Positions 54,296 through 62,901 of a stretch of DNA of 64,000 nucleotides are shown one piece after another. Origin of the DNA: Flavobacterium gyeonganense (lineage in GTDB: Bacteria > Bacteroidota > Bacteroidia > Flavobacteriales > Flavobacteriaceae). The position numbers were made by a program, and so were the translations under genes. The notes below the pieces were generated by a model. That model worked only from the letters and a program-made list of their open reading frames with translations, made no database searches and had not been told where the DNA came from. The DNA lies in assembly GCF_029625295.1 (NCBI RefSeq), contig NZ_CP121112.1, positions 3,038,001 through 3,102,000 on the forward strand, read 5' to 3'. Each line of letters opens with the position of its first letter. Position 1 is the first letter of the stretch.

Positions 54296-55795
54296 ATGGA
54301 TACTATTCTGAATAAAACTGAAATCACCCAATTAGAACAACATTTTTCAAAGTTTAGAGGCAATATAATTGGCGTGAATCATACCTTCGAATCGGTTTAC
54401 GGGGAACAAAAATTATATTACGCCGACTGGATTGCCAGCGGAAGATTGTACATTCCGATAGAAGATATTATGCTCAATAAGATAGGTCCGATGATTGCCA
54501 ATACACACTCTTTTTCAAGTGAAACAGGAAAAGCATCAACTTATGCTTACCAACATGCCCGACAACTAATTAAAAAGCATGTTAATACTAATGAATCGGA
54601 TGTTTTGGTAGCAACCGGAACCGGAATGACTGCTGCTTTGAATAAGCTGCAGCGTATCATGGGACTACGTTCTGCTGATAATATTTACAATGTTAAACTG
54701 AAATATGATGATGAACGTCCAGTGGTTTTTATCACGCATATGGAACATCATTCGAATCAGGTGCCGTGGTATGAAACCATTGCTGATGTTGTGGTTTTGC
54801 GTGCCGGCGAAAATAATCTGGTTGATCCAAAGATTCTGGATGAGGAGTTAAAAAAGTATTCAAACAGAAATTTAAAAATTGGATCATTCACAGCCTGTTC
54901 TAATGTTACCGGAATTATTACGCCTTATCACGAACTCGCAAAAATCATGCATGAGCATGGAGGTTATTGTTTTATTGATTTTGCAGCTTCGGCACCTTAC
55001 GTGAAAATCGATATGCATCCTAAAGATCCAGAAGAACGTTTAGATGCGATTTTCTTTTCGCCTCATAAATTTTTAGGAGGGCCGGGAACTTGTGGTGTTT
55101 TGGTTTTTAATGAAGCATTATATAAGTCGAATTTTCCCGACAATCCCGGAGGAGGAAATGTAAAATGCACAGATCCCTGGGGCGGTTATTATTACAGTGA
55201 TGCGATAGAGGTAAAGGAAGACGGCGGAACTCCGGGTTTTTTACAGGTCATGCGTGCCGCTTTATGTATGGAATTGAAAGAACAAATGGGGATTCAAAAC
55301 ATAAAAGAAAGAGATAAAGAATTATTAGATCTGTGTTTTGAAGAACTTCAAAAAATTGAAGGTTTATCAATTCTGGGAGATTTGAAAAGTGAACGTATTG
55401 GCTGTGTTTCTTTTACTATTGAAAATATTCATTATAATTTAATAGTAAGACTTTTGAACGACCGTTTTGGAATTCAGGTTAGGGGAGGATGGTCCTGTGC
55501 GAGTACATATGCTCATTATTTGTTTGATATTGATGAACATACATCAAAAACTTTTACTCATGAACTTCTTCAGAAAAACCTAAGTAATAAACCCGGCTGG
55601 GTTCGCCTTTCATTACATCCAACTATGGCTAATGAAGAACTTTTATTTATTTGTGAGGCTATACAAAAAGTAGTTCTTAATTATAAAGAATGGCAAATAG
55701 GGTATGAATACAATCCCTCTAATAATGAATTTGAAAGTATTTTAGCAAAAGAAAAGATTGGAGAAGATGTAAAAGAATGGTTCTGTTTAGACTAA
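54296..55795 (+). CDS. Class V aminotransferase / cysteine-desulfurase-like PLP enzyme
   Basis: A 499-residue cytoplasmic fold-type I PLP enzyme. The PLP lysine is in FFSPHKFLGGPGTCG (Lys258); other motifs are THMEHHSNQVPW, GSFTACSNVTGI and CFIDFAASAPYV, as in CsdA/SufS-like desulfurases. GWSCASTYAHYLF near residue 400 holds a cysteine in a loop comparable to the desulfurase active-site loop. It is longer than SufS (about 400), with an extended C-terminus. It is last in the SusC operon, 20 bases after dsbD. I infer cysteine or selenocysteine-type sulfur release, but an aminotransferase or epimerase role is possible. Confidence 0.8.
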   Translation: MDTILNKTEITQLEQHFSKFRGNIIGVNHTFESVYGEQKLYYADWIASGRLYIPIEDIMLNKIGPMIANTHSFSSETGKASTYAYQHARQLIKKHVNTNESDVLVATGTGMTAALNKLQRIMGLRSADNIYNVKLKYDDERPVVFITHMEHHSNQVPWYETIADVVVLRAGENNLVDPKILDEELKKYSNRNLKIGSFTACSNVTGIITPYHELAKIMHEHGGYCFIDFAASAPYVKIDMHPKDPEERLDAIFFSPHKFLGGPGTCGVLVFNEALYKSNFPDNPGGGNVKCTDPWGGYYYSDAIEVKEDGGTPGFLQVMRAALCMELKEQMGIQNIKERDKELLDLCFEELQKIEGLSILGDLKSERIGCVSFTIENIHYNLIVRLLNDRFGIQVRGGWSCASTYAHYLFDIDEHTSKTFTHELLQKNLSNKPGWVRLSLHPTMANEELLFICEAIQKVVLNYKEWQIGYEYNPSNNEFESILAKEKIGEDVKEWFCLD

Positions 55796-55985
55796 AGGTA
55801 ATTTTTTGAAAAGAAAATAAAGTCACTCCATTTAGTAGTGTGCTTTTTTGAAAAAATCAGTGATTTCATAAACTACAAGCACGACAGGACAGGTCGGTTT
55901 TGTTTCTAATAAATATGTTCGTTAATAGGAATACCAGATTTGGTTAGAAATCTTATCTGTTTTATTAATACAAAAGCGATTAGTT

Positions 55986-56178
55986 GTGAATGAGATCACA
56001 ATTGATTGTGTTGTTTTTGGTTATGACAACGGTTGTTTGAAGGTACTTTTGTCAAAACAGAATAAACGAGTAGGGACGAAGTGGGGACTTATTTCCGGAA
56101 TGGCAAGATGTAAAGAATACCGATGCTGCTGCTTTGACATTGCTTAATGAATATGGCAGCTTTAAAATGTATTTTTAA
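55986..56178 (+). pseudogene. Remnant of an NrtR-like Nudix protein
   Basis: GTG 55986 opens ITIDCVVFGYDNGCLKVLLS followed by KWGLISG, the N-terminus of Bacteroidota Nudix/NrtR-type regulators. The frame then shifts, and the next frame carries WQDVKNTDAAALTLLNEYG before a stop at 56178. The Nudix box is shortened and the winged-helix C-terminus is absent. The remaining 55796-55985 stretch holds only an imperfect hairpin (about 55824-55850) that may terminate the upstream operon. Intact NrtR-like proteins often regulate sugar SusCD operons. Confidence 0.6.
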
Positions 56179-56267
56179 AAATCTGTTTCGAGGGAATTTG
56201 TTTTGGATTTTTAAATAGTTTTAAGGTAATTTTTTAAATTGAGCTTCTTTTGAAATACAGCTGCCTT

Positions 56268-56343
56268 AGCCCAGACAGAAGCGGCATCCTTTGACTGCTT
56301 TCTTTAAGCAGGCAAAGATAGAGTGGATGGCTGGAGTAGCTCC
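56268..56343. repeat. Flavobacterium-type dispersed structured repeat, copy 2
   Basis: It starts AGCCCAG and ends GGATGGCTGGAGTAGCTCC. A central stem CTTTGACTGCTT (56289-56300) with AAGCAGGCAAAG (56306-56317) has one mismatch. The ends match the reverse complement of the 212-398 element while the stems differ in sequence and length. Confidence 0.65.
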
Positions 56344-56352
56344 TGAAAAAAC

Positions 56353-56395
56353 AAAAGACCTTAGTAGTAAACGAATTACTGCTAAGGTCTTTTTA
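56353..56395 (-). terminator. Terminator of the second SusC/SusD operon
   Basis: An 18-bp stem with one G-T pair, AAAAGACCTTAGTAGTAA (56353-56370) and its partner at 56376-56393, with a 5-base loop. It lies just beyond the minus-strand SusD stop and has A/T tails on both sides. Confidence 0.85.
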
Positions 56396-56414
56396 TTGAA
56401 TTATCATTCTAAAG

Positions 56415-58154
56415 TTATTTCCAGGTAAAGGGCAAATACCAATTATTAACATTCATCAATTTAGATCGTACTGCATCAGCATTTGCATTTCCTTCCTCCT
56501 TAAGTTTATCACGGACCTTATCAGCTAAAAAGGCTGGGTCATTTCTACGTAAAGAAATACGTACGAGGTCTTCCCAGCGATTTCCTTCATACGCTAATTC
56601 TAAAGCAGCTTCATTAATGATATTATTTTCAATAGAAGTTAAACTGTCTCCTACGACTGCAGCTCTTTGAAGTCTCGCACGACCACGGATACCACCCCCA
56701 CGGTGCCAGATTGCTCTAAAAGATGGAAAGTCACCCTGACGTGCATCAAAATCATATGGGAAGGCTTCTTTGGTTTGCTTAATATTTGTAGCATCTCCAG
56801 TAGCATTATTATATCCTGCAGGGGTATAGGCTTCCTGTATACCAAAATTTAAAAGGGCATCAGCAATTCTGTGTTGATTGTCTCTGTTGGCTGCTTCTGC
56901 ATAACGCAAATGTAATTTGGCTGCACGATATAAAAACCAGTCTCCATCTGTTTTGAATGTATTGGCAGCAGCTTCATATTTATAAATATATTTCATGATG
57001 ACAGGTTCGCCGCCCACCATTTTATAAGTGAATTTTTGCCCACGCGCATCATAAGGAAACCCATTGCTTTGTGTGTTGCTTTGCCAAAGATCTATTGCTC
57101 GTTTAGATGGTTTTGCTAAGTATTTTCCACCTGTTTTTGAAAAAATTTCAATAAATGGATTTTTAGGTGCAAAATCACTATCAAAAGGTAATGACCAAAT
57201 CCATTCTGTGTTCCACAATACATCCCTGTCTCTTCCAAATATGGATCTCCAGCCTTGCGTATTGTTATCTACTAATGTTGTTGCGTCCTGTTCGTAATAT
57301 CTTAAATAACCTACAGCTAAGTCATTGTTTGTCACAACTTCAGCATATTTAATTCTATACATGTCAACATCGTTTCTTGGGGTTCCGGTTTCCATTACAT
57401 TTTTGTAATGTGTAGCCGCCTGTAAATAATTTCCTTTCCAAAGCTGCAAATCGCCCAATAAACATTCTTTATTGATAAAAAACTTCTCTGTATTATAACC
57501 GTCCACAGTTACTAATAAGCTGCTGCCTGATTCGTATATTTTTTTATACTTCAATCCTTCAGTAAATTTTACCAGTTCATCCAAAAGCTGATTAAAAGAA
57601 AGTCTTGGAAATTTACTAATATTCTTAACATCTTCTAGGTTTGCCAAAGGTTCAGTGACGTACGGAACAGTACCATACTGAATCCCTAATTGTAAATAAA
57701 TCCAGGAACGGATACAGGCAACATCTGCATAACGCTGTTCGTATTGCGATTGCGTGAATTTCTTTTCGGCAACCATAATGTCGAAATTTTTAAGGGCGTC
57801 ATTACAGTTTTGAATCACCAGATAGAAGTCTTTTGGACTTACATATGGGTTCTCTGCCGAAACATTTTGTTCTGAAAGTTCTTTTAGATAAGGATCAGAG
57901 TTATTGGTTGTTGTCATCAAATCTGCCCGCATTTCATTAAGGATAACGTACTTTTTTGCAAGTCCCATAAATTTCCCATAAATCCCTATAACAGCAGCAT
58001 CGGCATCGTATACGTTGCGGTACATTTGCTCTTCGGCTACTTTATCCTGAGGCTCTACATCCAGATATTGCTCACAAGAGCCAAGGCTCAGTAAAAGCAC
58101 TGATACCCATAAAATGGCTTTGGTCGATTTTTTTGTTCTTATTGTTGTTGTCAT
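56415..58154 (-). CDS. SusD/RagB family outer-membrane lipoprotein (second locus)
   Basis: A 579-residue surface lipoprotein. The signal MTTTIRTKKSTKAILWVSVLLLSLGSC ends in a lipidated Cys27, followed by EQYLDVEPQD, the usual SusD mature start. Family parts include RYADVACIRSWIYLQLGIQYG and NEAALELAYEGNRWEDLVRI. Last gene of a minus-strand operon; it follows its SusC partner by 28 bases and is closed by a strong terminator. Confidence 0.93.
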   Translation of the reverse strand: MTTTIRTKKSTKAILWVSVLLLSLGSCEQYLDVEPQDKVAEEQMYRNVYDADAAVIGIYGKFMGLAKKYVILNEMRADLMTTTNNSDPYLKELSEQNVSAENPYVSPKDFYLVIQNCNDALKNFDIMVAEKKFTQSQYEQRYADVACIRSWIYLQLGIQYGTVPYVTEPLANLEDVKNISKFPRLSFNQLLDELVKFTEGLKYKKIYESGSSLLVTVDGYNTEKFFINKECLLGDLQLWKGNYLQAATHYKNVMETGTPRNDVDMYRIKYAEVVTNNDLAVGYLRYYEQDATTLVDNNTQGWRSIFGRDRDVLWNTEWIWSLPFDSDFAPKNPFIEIFSKTGGKYLAKPSKRAIDLWQSNTQSNGFPYDARGQKFTYKMVGGEPVIMKYIYKYEAAANTFKTDGDWFLYRAAKLHLRYAEAANRDNQHRIADALLNFGIQEAYTPAGYNNATGDATNIKQTKEAFPYDFDARQGDFPSFRAIWHRGGGIRGRARLQRAAVVGDSLTSIENNIINEAALELAYEGNRWEDLVRISLRRNDPAFLADKVRDKLKEEGNANADAVRSKLMNVNNWYLPFTWK

Positions 58155-58182
58155 TGGTCTGTTGTATGTTGTAATAATAATT

Positions 58183-61100
58183 TTAAAGCCCTAAACGTAA
58201 TCCAAGCTGATAGTTTGTAAACTGAGGAACCAGACCAATATCTGCTCCCTGTCCAAAAATAGATGAGGTAGCGCTGAATTCAGGATCATATCCAAGATAT
58301 TTAGTGAAAGTAACTAAATTGTTGGCTGTAGCGTACGCTTGAATATATTTGACATATTTACTGTTGATAGGAATGTTATATCCTAACACTAATGTTTTCA
58401 ATCTCAGATAAGAACCATCTTCAATCCATCTGTCTGAAAATTCGGCATTGCCCATTGGGTCTCCCCAGGTTGCTTTTGGCATATCTGTCTGCTGTCCTTC
58501 GGCCCTCCATCTGTTTGCAACAGCTATACTTTGATTTTCATATCCGCTCATTTTTTCAAGATTGTAACGCACTCCGTTGTAAAGATCGTTGCCAACAGAG
58601 AAATTAAACAATGCCTGCAGGCTAAATCGCTTGTATGTGAAATTTGTGCTAAAACTTCCTGTTACATCCGGATTCGGGTTTCCGATAACCATACGATCTT
58701 TATCATCTATTACTTTATCTCCGTTCACATCTGTAAAACGCATATCTCCACCACTAAACGGAACTAAGCTGCCATTTGTTAAACGTCTTGATAATCCTTC
58801 AGCAGTTGCTTCAGCAGTTGTGCTGTATACTCCGTTACTATTTAATCCGTAAAATAAATTGGCATCTTTACCAACAGAAGTTAAGTAAGTAGCTCCGCCA
58901 AATTGCGTAAGAATATCGCCGCTTGGCAGACTTTCAACTTTATTTTTATAATGGCTAACATTAAATCCAAAGTCAAAAGTAAAGTCTTTAGTGTTGACAA
59001 CACGTGCATTCAAAGCAAGTTCAGTTCCATATGTACGCATTGCGCCACCGTTGGTAACTACATAATCAAATCCGCTTTCAGCAGCGATTGTTTCGTAGGT
59101 AATCATGTTGGATGTTTTATTTAAATAATAGTCAACAGAAAGATTGATACGTTCTTTGAACAAGCCTAAATCCATACCTAAATTCTTTTTTAAAACGGTT
59201 TCCCATTGCAAATCAGGATTTCCAATATTACCACGAACCAAACCTTGCATTCCCAATAAATTTTGAGAAACATAATACGTTTGAGCCGTATAATTACCAA
59301 TATCATCGTTTCCGCTTGTACCGATACCAATTCTGAGTTTAAGATAATCGATGTCTTTTATATCTTTCATGAAATTTTCTGATGATACTAACCATGCACC
59401 TGAAATTGAAGTCATCAAGGCATATTTACTTTTTCCTGTTGCTGCATCATCTCCAAAACGGCTTGAACCATCTACAGCATAACTTGCGGTTAGAAAATAT
59501 TTATTACGGAAATTATAATTTCCATTAGCATACATATTCATCCAGTTCGATTCACCTAACGCTCCACCTACCTGGCGCAACAAGTTAGAACCTGCACCCA
59601 CGCTTGTAAAATCATCAGTAGAAGAATTGTATCCTAAACCTAAATCGCTTTCTGTTTTATTGGTCTGAGCCCTGAATCCGAAACGGACATCTAAATTATG
59701 GTCATTAGAAAAGTTTTTCATATAACTCGCAAAAGTGTCTGTATAAAGGCCATTATAAATCTGAACTTCGCTTCCTGATTGGTTTTTACCAATAGCAGTA
59801 GGCAAGATAAGATCTGCAACCCCCATATCCGGAAGAAAAAATGATTCTCTTTCTTTATTATAATTCAAACCAACTATTGAAGTAATATTCCATGCTTTAT
59901 TTAGGGCATAGTTAAATTTTAAGTTACCAAAAAAGCGATAGTTGTTATTTTTGGCAAATCCATTTGCCAGAATAGCATTTGGGTTACTTACATTAAAGTA
60001 GTCTGTATCAGCAAAATTAGGAGAAACTTCTCCGGCATCGCTAACATCATTATAAGTTAAAAAAGGAGATTTTGTCAATGCTAAATACAGCGGACTTGTT
60101 TTATAAGCGAAACCTTGATTCCACTGATTTTGCTGATTGTCAATAAAAGAAAGATTAGCATCTATAGTTAGTTTTTCTGTTAATTTCAGTGCAGCATTTA
60201 AACGAACGCTATAACGTTTTGCATTTGTGCCTGTAATAATTCCCTGACTGTTTAAGTAACCAACAGACAAACCAAACTTTGCAATATCGTCACCTCCACG
60301 AACTTTTAGGAAGTAATTTTGATTATAACTGGATTTAAAAACCTGATCCTGCCAATTGGTCTGGTTATGGTATTGGTAATATCCAGGAGAACCAACAAGG
60401 TCATTCATATAAGGCAAATCAGCAATTTGCTGCTGTGACAAACCACGGCTTGCTTCTAGCTGAGAGATGTGCGTACGATAAGCATCAGCACCCAAAAGTG
60501 GTAATTCATCAGGAGTTTGGTTAACACCTCCATACATCGTGAAATCAATTTTGGTTGATAACTCGCTTGCTCTGGTCGTTGTTATGTTTATCACACCATT
60601 AGCTCCTTTTGTCCCGTATAATGAAGTCCCGTCTTTAATGATAGTTACGTCTTCGATATCCTTAACATCAATATTTGTTAAAGGAGAAGAGCTGTTGTTT
60701 TGTATGATTCCGGAACCGTAATCTTCATCGTCATAAATCATTCCGTCTACAATAATTAAAGGTCTGTTACTGCCATATAATGAATTAAAGCCTCTCAAGG
60801 CCAGATAACTTCCGGCGTTGGGGGCACCGGAATTTCTGACACTATTTAGTCCAGCTGCTCTGCCTTGAAGAAATCCAGCAACAGATTCGGTTACAGAACT
60901 GGACCATTGATCTTTTTCGAAGTCAACAACACTGGCTGCATTGGTATTGTTATACTGCATCACATTTCCTGATGGCAAATTTGCTATCTGATAGGTAGCA
61001 GAGTAGTTGGTTTCATTTAAGAATATTTCTAAACCTGTTTTTCTGTTTTTGATGGGATAAACTTTAGTTTGAAAATCCTGACCACTTACGGTAAGAAGTA

Positions 61101-61362
61101 CTCCTAAATTGGGTACATCAATTTCAAAACTACCGTCATCTTCTGTAATGGCTGCAGAAAATCCTTCAATAGCGATGTTGATTCCTGATAGAGGTGCTTT
61201 AGTTTTTGCACTTTTAACAACACCCTGCACTAAAATTCCCTGTATTTTTTTCTGAGGAGTTGTTGCAGTTGAATCCTGAACTTCCTGGGCGTATAATTGC
61301 GTTTCAAGACTACCGGCAAAAAAGAGGCTTACAAGGCAAGTTAGTTTTATAATTTTTAACAT
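58183..61362 (-). CDS. SusC/RagA family TonB-linked outer-membrane protein (second locus)
   Basis: A 1059-residue transporter. After the signal peptide (MLKIIKLTCLVSLFFAGSLETQLYAQ) a carboxypeptidase-like regulatory domain (VKSAKTKAPLSGINIAIEG) and SusC plug motifs follow (LRGFNSLYGSNRPLIIVDG, IEDVTIIKDGTSLYG, KGANGVINITTTR). The barrel ends YQLGLRLGL. Unlike the first SusC it lacks an STN domain, so it is not expected to signal through FecR. Two FAS1-domain genes lie upstream in the same direction. Confidence 0.95.
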   Translation of the reverse strand: MLKIIKLTCLVSLFFAGSLETQLYAQEVQDSTATTPQKKIQGILVQGVVKSAKTKAPLSGINIAIEGFSAAITEDDGSFEIDVPNLGVLLTVSGQDFQTKVYPIKNRKTGLEIFLNETNYSATYQIANLPSGNVMQYNNTNAASVVDFEKDQWSSSVTESVAGFLQGRAAGLNSVRNSGAPNAGSYLALRGFNSLYGSNRPLIIVDGMIYDDEDYGSGIIQNNSSSPLTNIDVKDIEDVTIIKDGTSLYGTKGANGVINITTTRASELSTKIDFTMYGGVNQTPDELPLLGADAYRTHISQLEASRGLSQQQIADLPYMNDLVGSPGYYQYHNQTNWQDQVFKSSYNQNYFLKVRGGDDIAKFGLSVGYLNSQGIITGTNAKRYSVRLNAALKLTEKLTIDANLSFIDNQQNQWNQGFAYKTSPLYLALTKSPFLTYNDVSDAGEVSPNFADTDYFNVSNPNAILANGFAKNNNYRFFGNLKFNYALNKAWNITSIVGLNYNKERESFFLPDMGVADLILPTAIGKNQSGSEVQIYNGLYTDTFASYMKNFSNDHNLDVRFGFRAQTNKTESDLGLGYNSSTDDFTSVGAGSNLLRQVGGALGESNWMNMYANGNYNFRNKYFLTASYAVDGSSRFGDDAATGKSKYALMTSISGAWLVSSENFMKDIKDIDYLKLRIGIGTSGNDDIGNYTAQTYYVSQNLLGMQGLVRGNIGNPDLQWETVLKKNLGMDLGLFKERINLSVDYYLNKTSNMITYETIAAESGFDYVVTNGGAMRTYGTELALNARVVNTKDFTFDFGFNVSHYKNKVESLPSGDILTQFGGATYLTSVGKDANLFYGLNSNGVYSTTAEATAEGLSRRLTNGSLVPFSGGDMRFTDVNGDKVIDDKDRMVIGNPNPDVTGSFSTNFTYKRFSLQALFNFSVGNDLYNGVRYNLEKMSGYENQSIAVANRWRAEGQQTDMPKATWGDPMGNAEFSDRWIEDGSYLRLKTLVLGYNIPINSKYVKYIQAYATANNLVTFTKYLGYDPEFSATSSIFGQGADIGLVPQFTNYQLGLRLGL

Positions 61363-61382
61363 AATTAACTTTTTATAAAATA

Positions 61383-62804
61383 TTAATTTTTAAGGACAGG
61401 AACAAACTTCAAATAATCAAGGGTAAGGGCACTGGTTGATTTTGTCCCACCTATTAGAGAAATCAAACCGCTATTACCTGCAGCACTATATGTAACTTCT
61501 CCTATTTCTACTTCCTCATAATTATTAAGAGGCACTACAACAATAGGAAACAAGGTGGTAATATTTTCAACAGGGAATCCTGTAGCAGTTGGGTTGATTT
61601 TTCCACCAATACCTAACTGTTGCTCAAAAAGATTGGCTGTTCTGTCGTTTATTGCTCTCCAGTACACCTTGTATTTGGTGCTGTACATGTCTTGCGTATT
61701 ATAAAATATAGTAAACTTAGCCAGAGCAGGAAGTTCTACCATAAGATCATTGTAAAGACCATCCGGGTAAAGTGGACTAATTGGCCCTTTTTTATCACGA
61801 TAAAGCATTCTGCTACGAACTCCCCAATATCCGATATTTTTTTCTCCTTCAATCTTTGTAGTGACTAAACGTTTTTCCAGCTGAACATCTACTTTTTTCA
61901 TAATGTAAACAATTCCGTTGCTTAACACAATTGGCTCTCCTACAATCTGTGTTTTGTCCACATTATACTCAACACCAAATCTGGATGTTAACGTAGCAGG
62001 CAGTGCCTCTTTTGTATAGGCTTTTGGAAAAACCATGTCTCTTACTGTAAAATATTTTGAATAAATAGCAGTTGAATCAACAGCAGGATTGTTAGATGTT
62101 TTAATCAGATACGGCTTCATTTTGGTTACTTCAGCATCGAAACCATCATTTTCCATTAAGAAAAGCGTATATGAATTCTTCTCGTTATTAAGATTATAAA
62201 CATTTTTTAAATACGAATTTGATAATGAATCCGCAAGAAATCCCGGAACAGCAGTAGATTTCGCAACTGCATCAGCATCATAAATACTAAACGCTTTCAG
62301 ACTTAGTAAATAATCGCTCATTGCCGAAGTACCTGCTTGTGTAGTAACATATTCCCAGATATTCAGCTTTGGAGCAAGGGCTTTATTGACAATATGGAAT
62401 ACGCCATTGGCAGCATAATGGTCTGCAGTCACTATTGTAGCATCACCAATTGTTGTGCTTCCTTTGAATGTTAAATATTTATTACTTAACATTTTGATTC
62501 TTTCCTCATTTGTATTTCTTACAGATGAAAAAGAGGTTAATGTAATATGGTTTTCAACAAATTTCTTTAGTGCTTCAGGGTTATTTAATATTATTGTACT
62601 AACAGCTTTCACAGCCTCGTTTGTTGGTACAAAAACAGTATAGGTTTTAGAGGCTGCTAATATTTTGTCATAGCCCGTTTGAGCTAATAATTTACCAAAT
62701 TCAGCTGTTTCCGGTGTAGTACTGATAGCCTCATTTAGCGTCACATTTAAATTTGCATCACCATTATCTTCTTTATCATCCCACGGACTGGAACATGCAA
62801 CCAA
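61383..62804 (-). CDS. FAS1 (fasciclin) domain lipoprotein, start disrupted
   Basis: An exported protein of about 470 residues with a FAS1 domain (YTVFVPTNEAVKAV, then ANGVFHIVNKAL) and a second, weaker FAS1-like part. The frame as given opens at a TTG (62804) directly at the lipobox LVACSS. An ATG at 62854 would give MTLLKYIKTSFFILTIGLVAC, a normal lipoprotein signal, if one A were added to the run at 62831-62834 (plus-strand T). I take 62854 as the true start and the shift as an error or recent mutation. FAS1 domains mediate adhesion or ligand binding; the gene precedes SusC by 20 bases. Confidence 0.8.
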   Translation of the reverse strand: MVACSSPWDDKEDNGDANLNVTLNEAISTTPETAEFGKLLAQTGYDKILAASKTYTVFVPTNEAVKAVSTIILNNPEALKKFVENHITLTSFSSVRNTNEERIKMLSNKYLTFKGSTTIGDATIVTADHYAANGVFHIVNKALAPKLNIWEYVTTQAGTSAMSDYLLSLKAFSIYDADAVAKSTAVPGFLADSLSNSYLKNVYNLNNEKNSYTLFLMENDGFDAEVTKMKPYLIKTSNNPAVDSTAIYSKYFTVRDMVFPKAYTKEALPATLTSRFGVEYNVDKTQIVGEPIVLSNGIVYIMKKVDVQLEKRLVTTKIEGEKNIGYWGVRSRMLYRDKKGPISPLYPDGLYNDLMVELPALAKFTIFYNTQDMYSTKYKVYWRAINDRTANLFEQQLGIGGKINPTATGFPVENITTLFPIVVVPLNNYEEVEIGEVTYSAAGNSGLISLIGGTKSTSALTLDYLKFVPVLKN

Positions 62805-62901
62805 TCCGATTGTGAGAATGAAAAAAGAAGTTTTATATATTTTAATAAAGTCATTTTTACTTAATTAAGTTTGAAATTAGATTTTTGAGTCGACTATTGA
62901 A

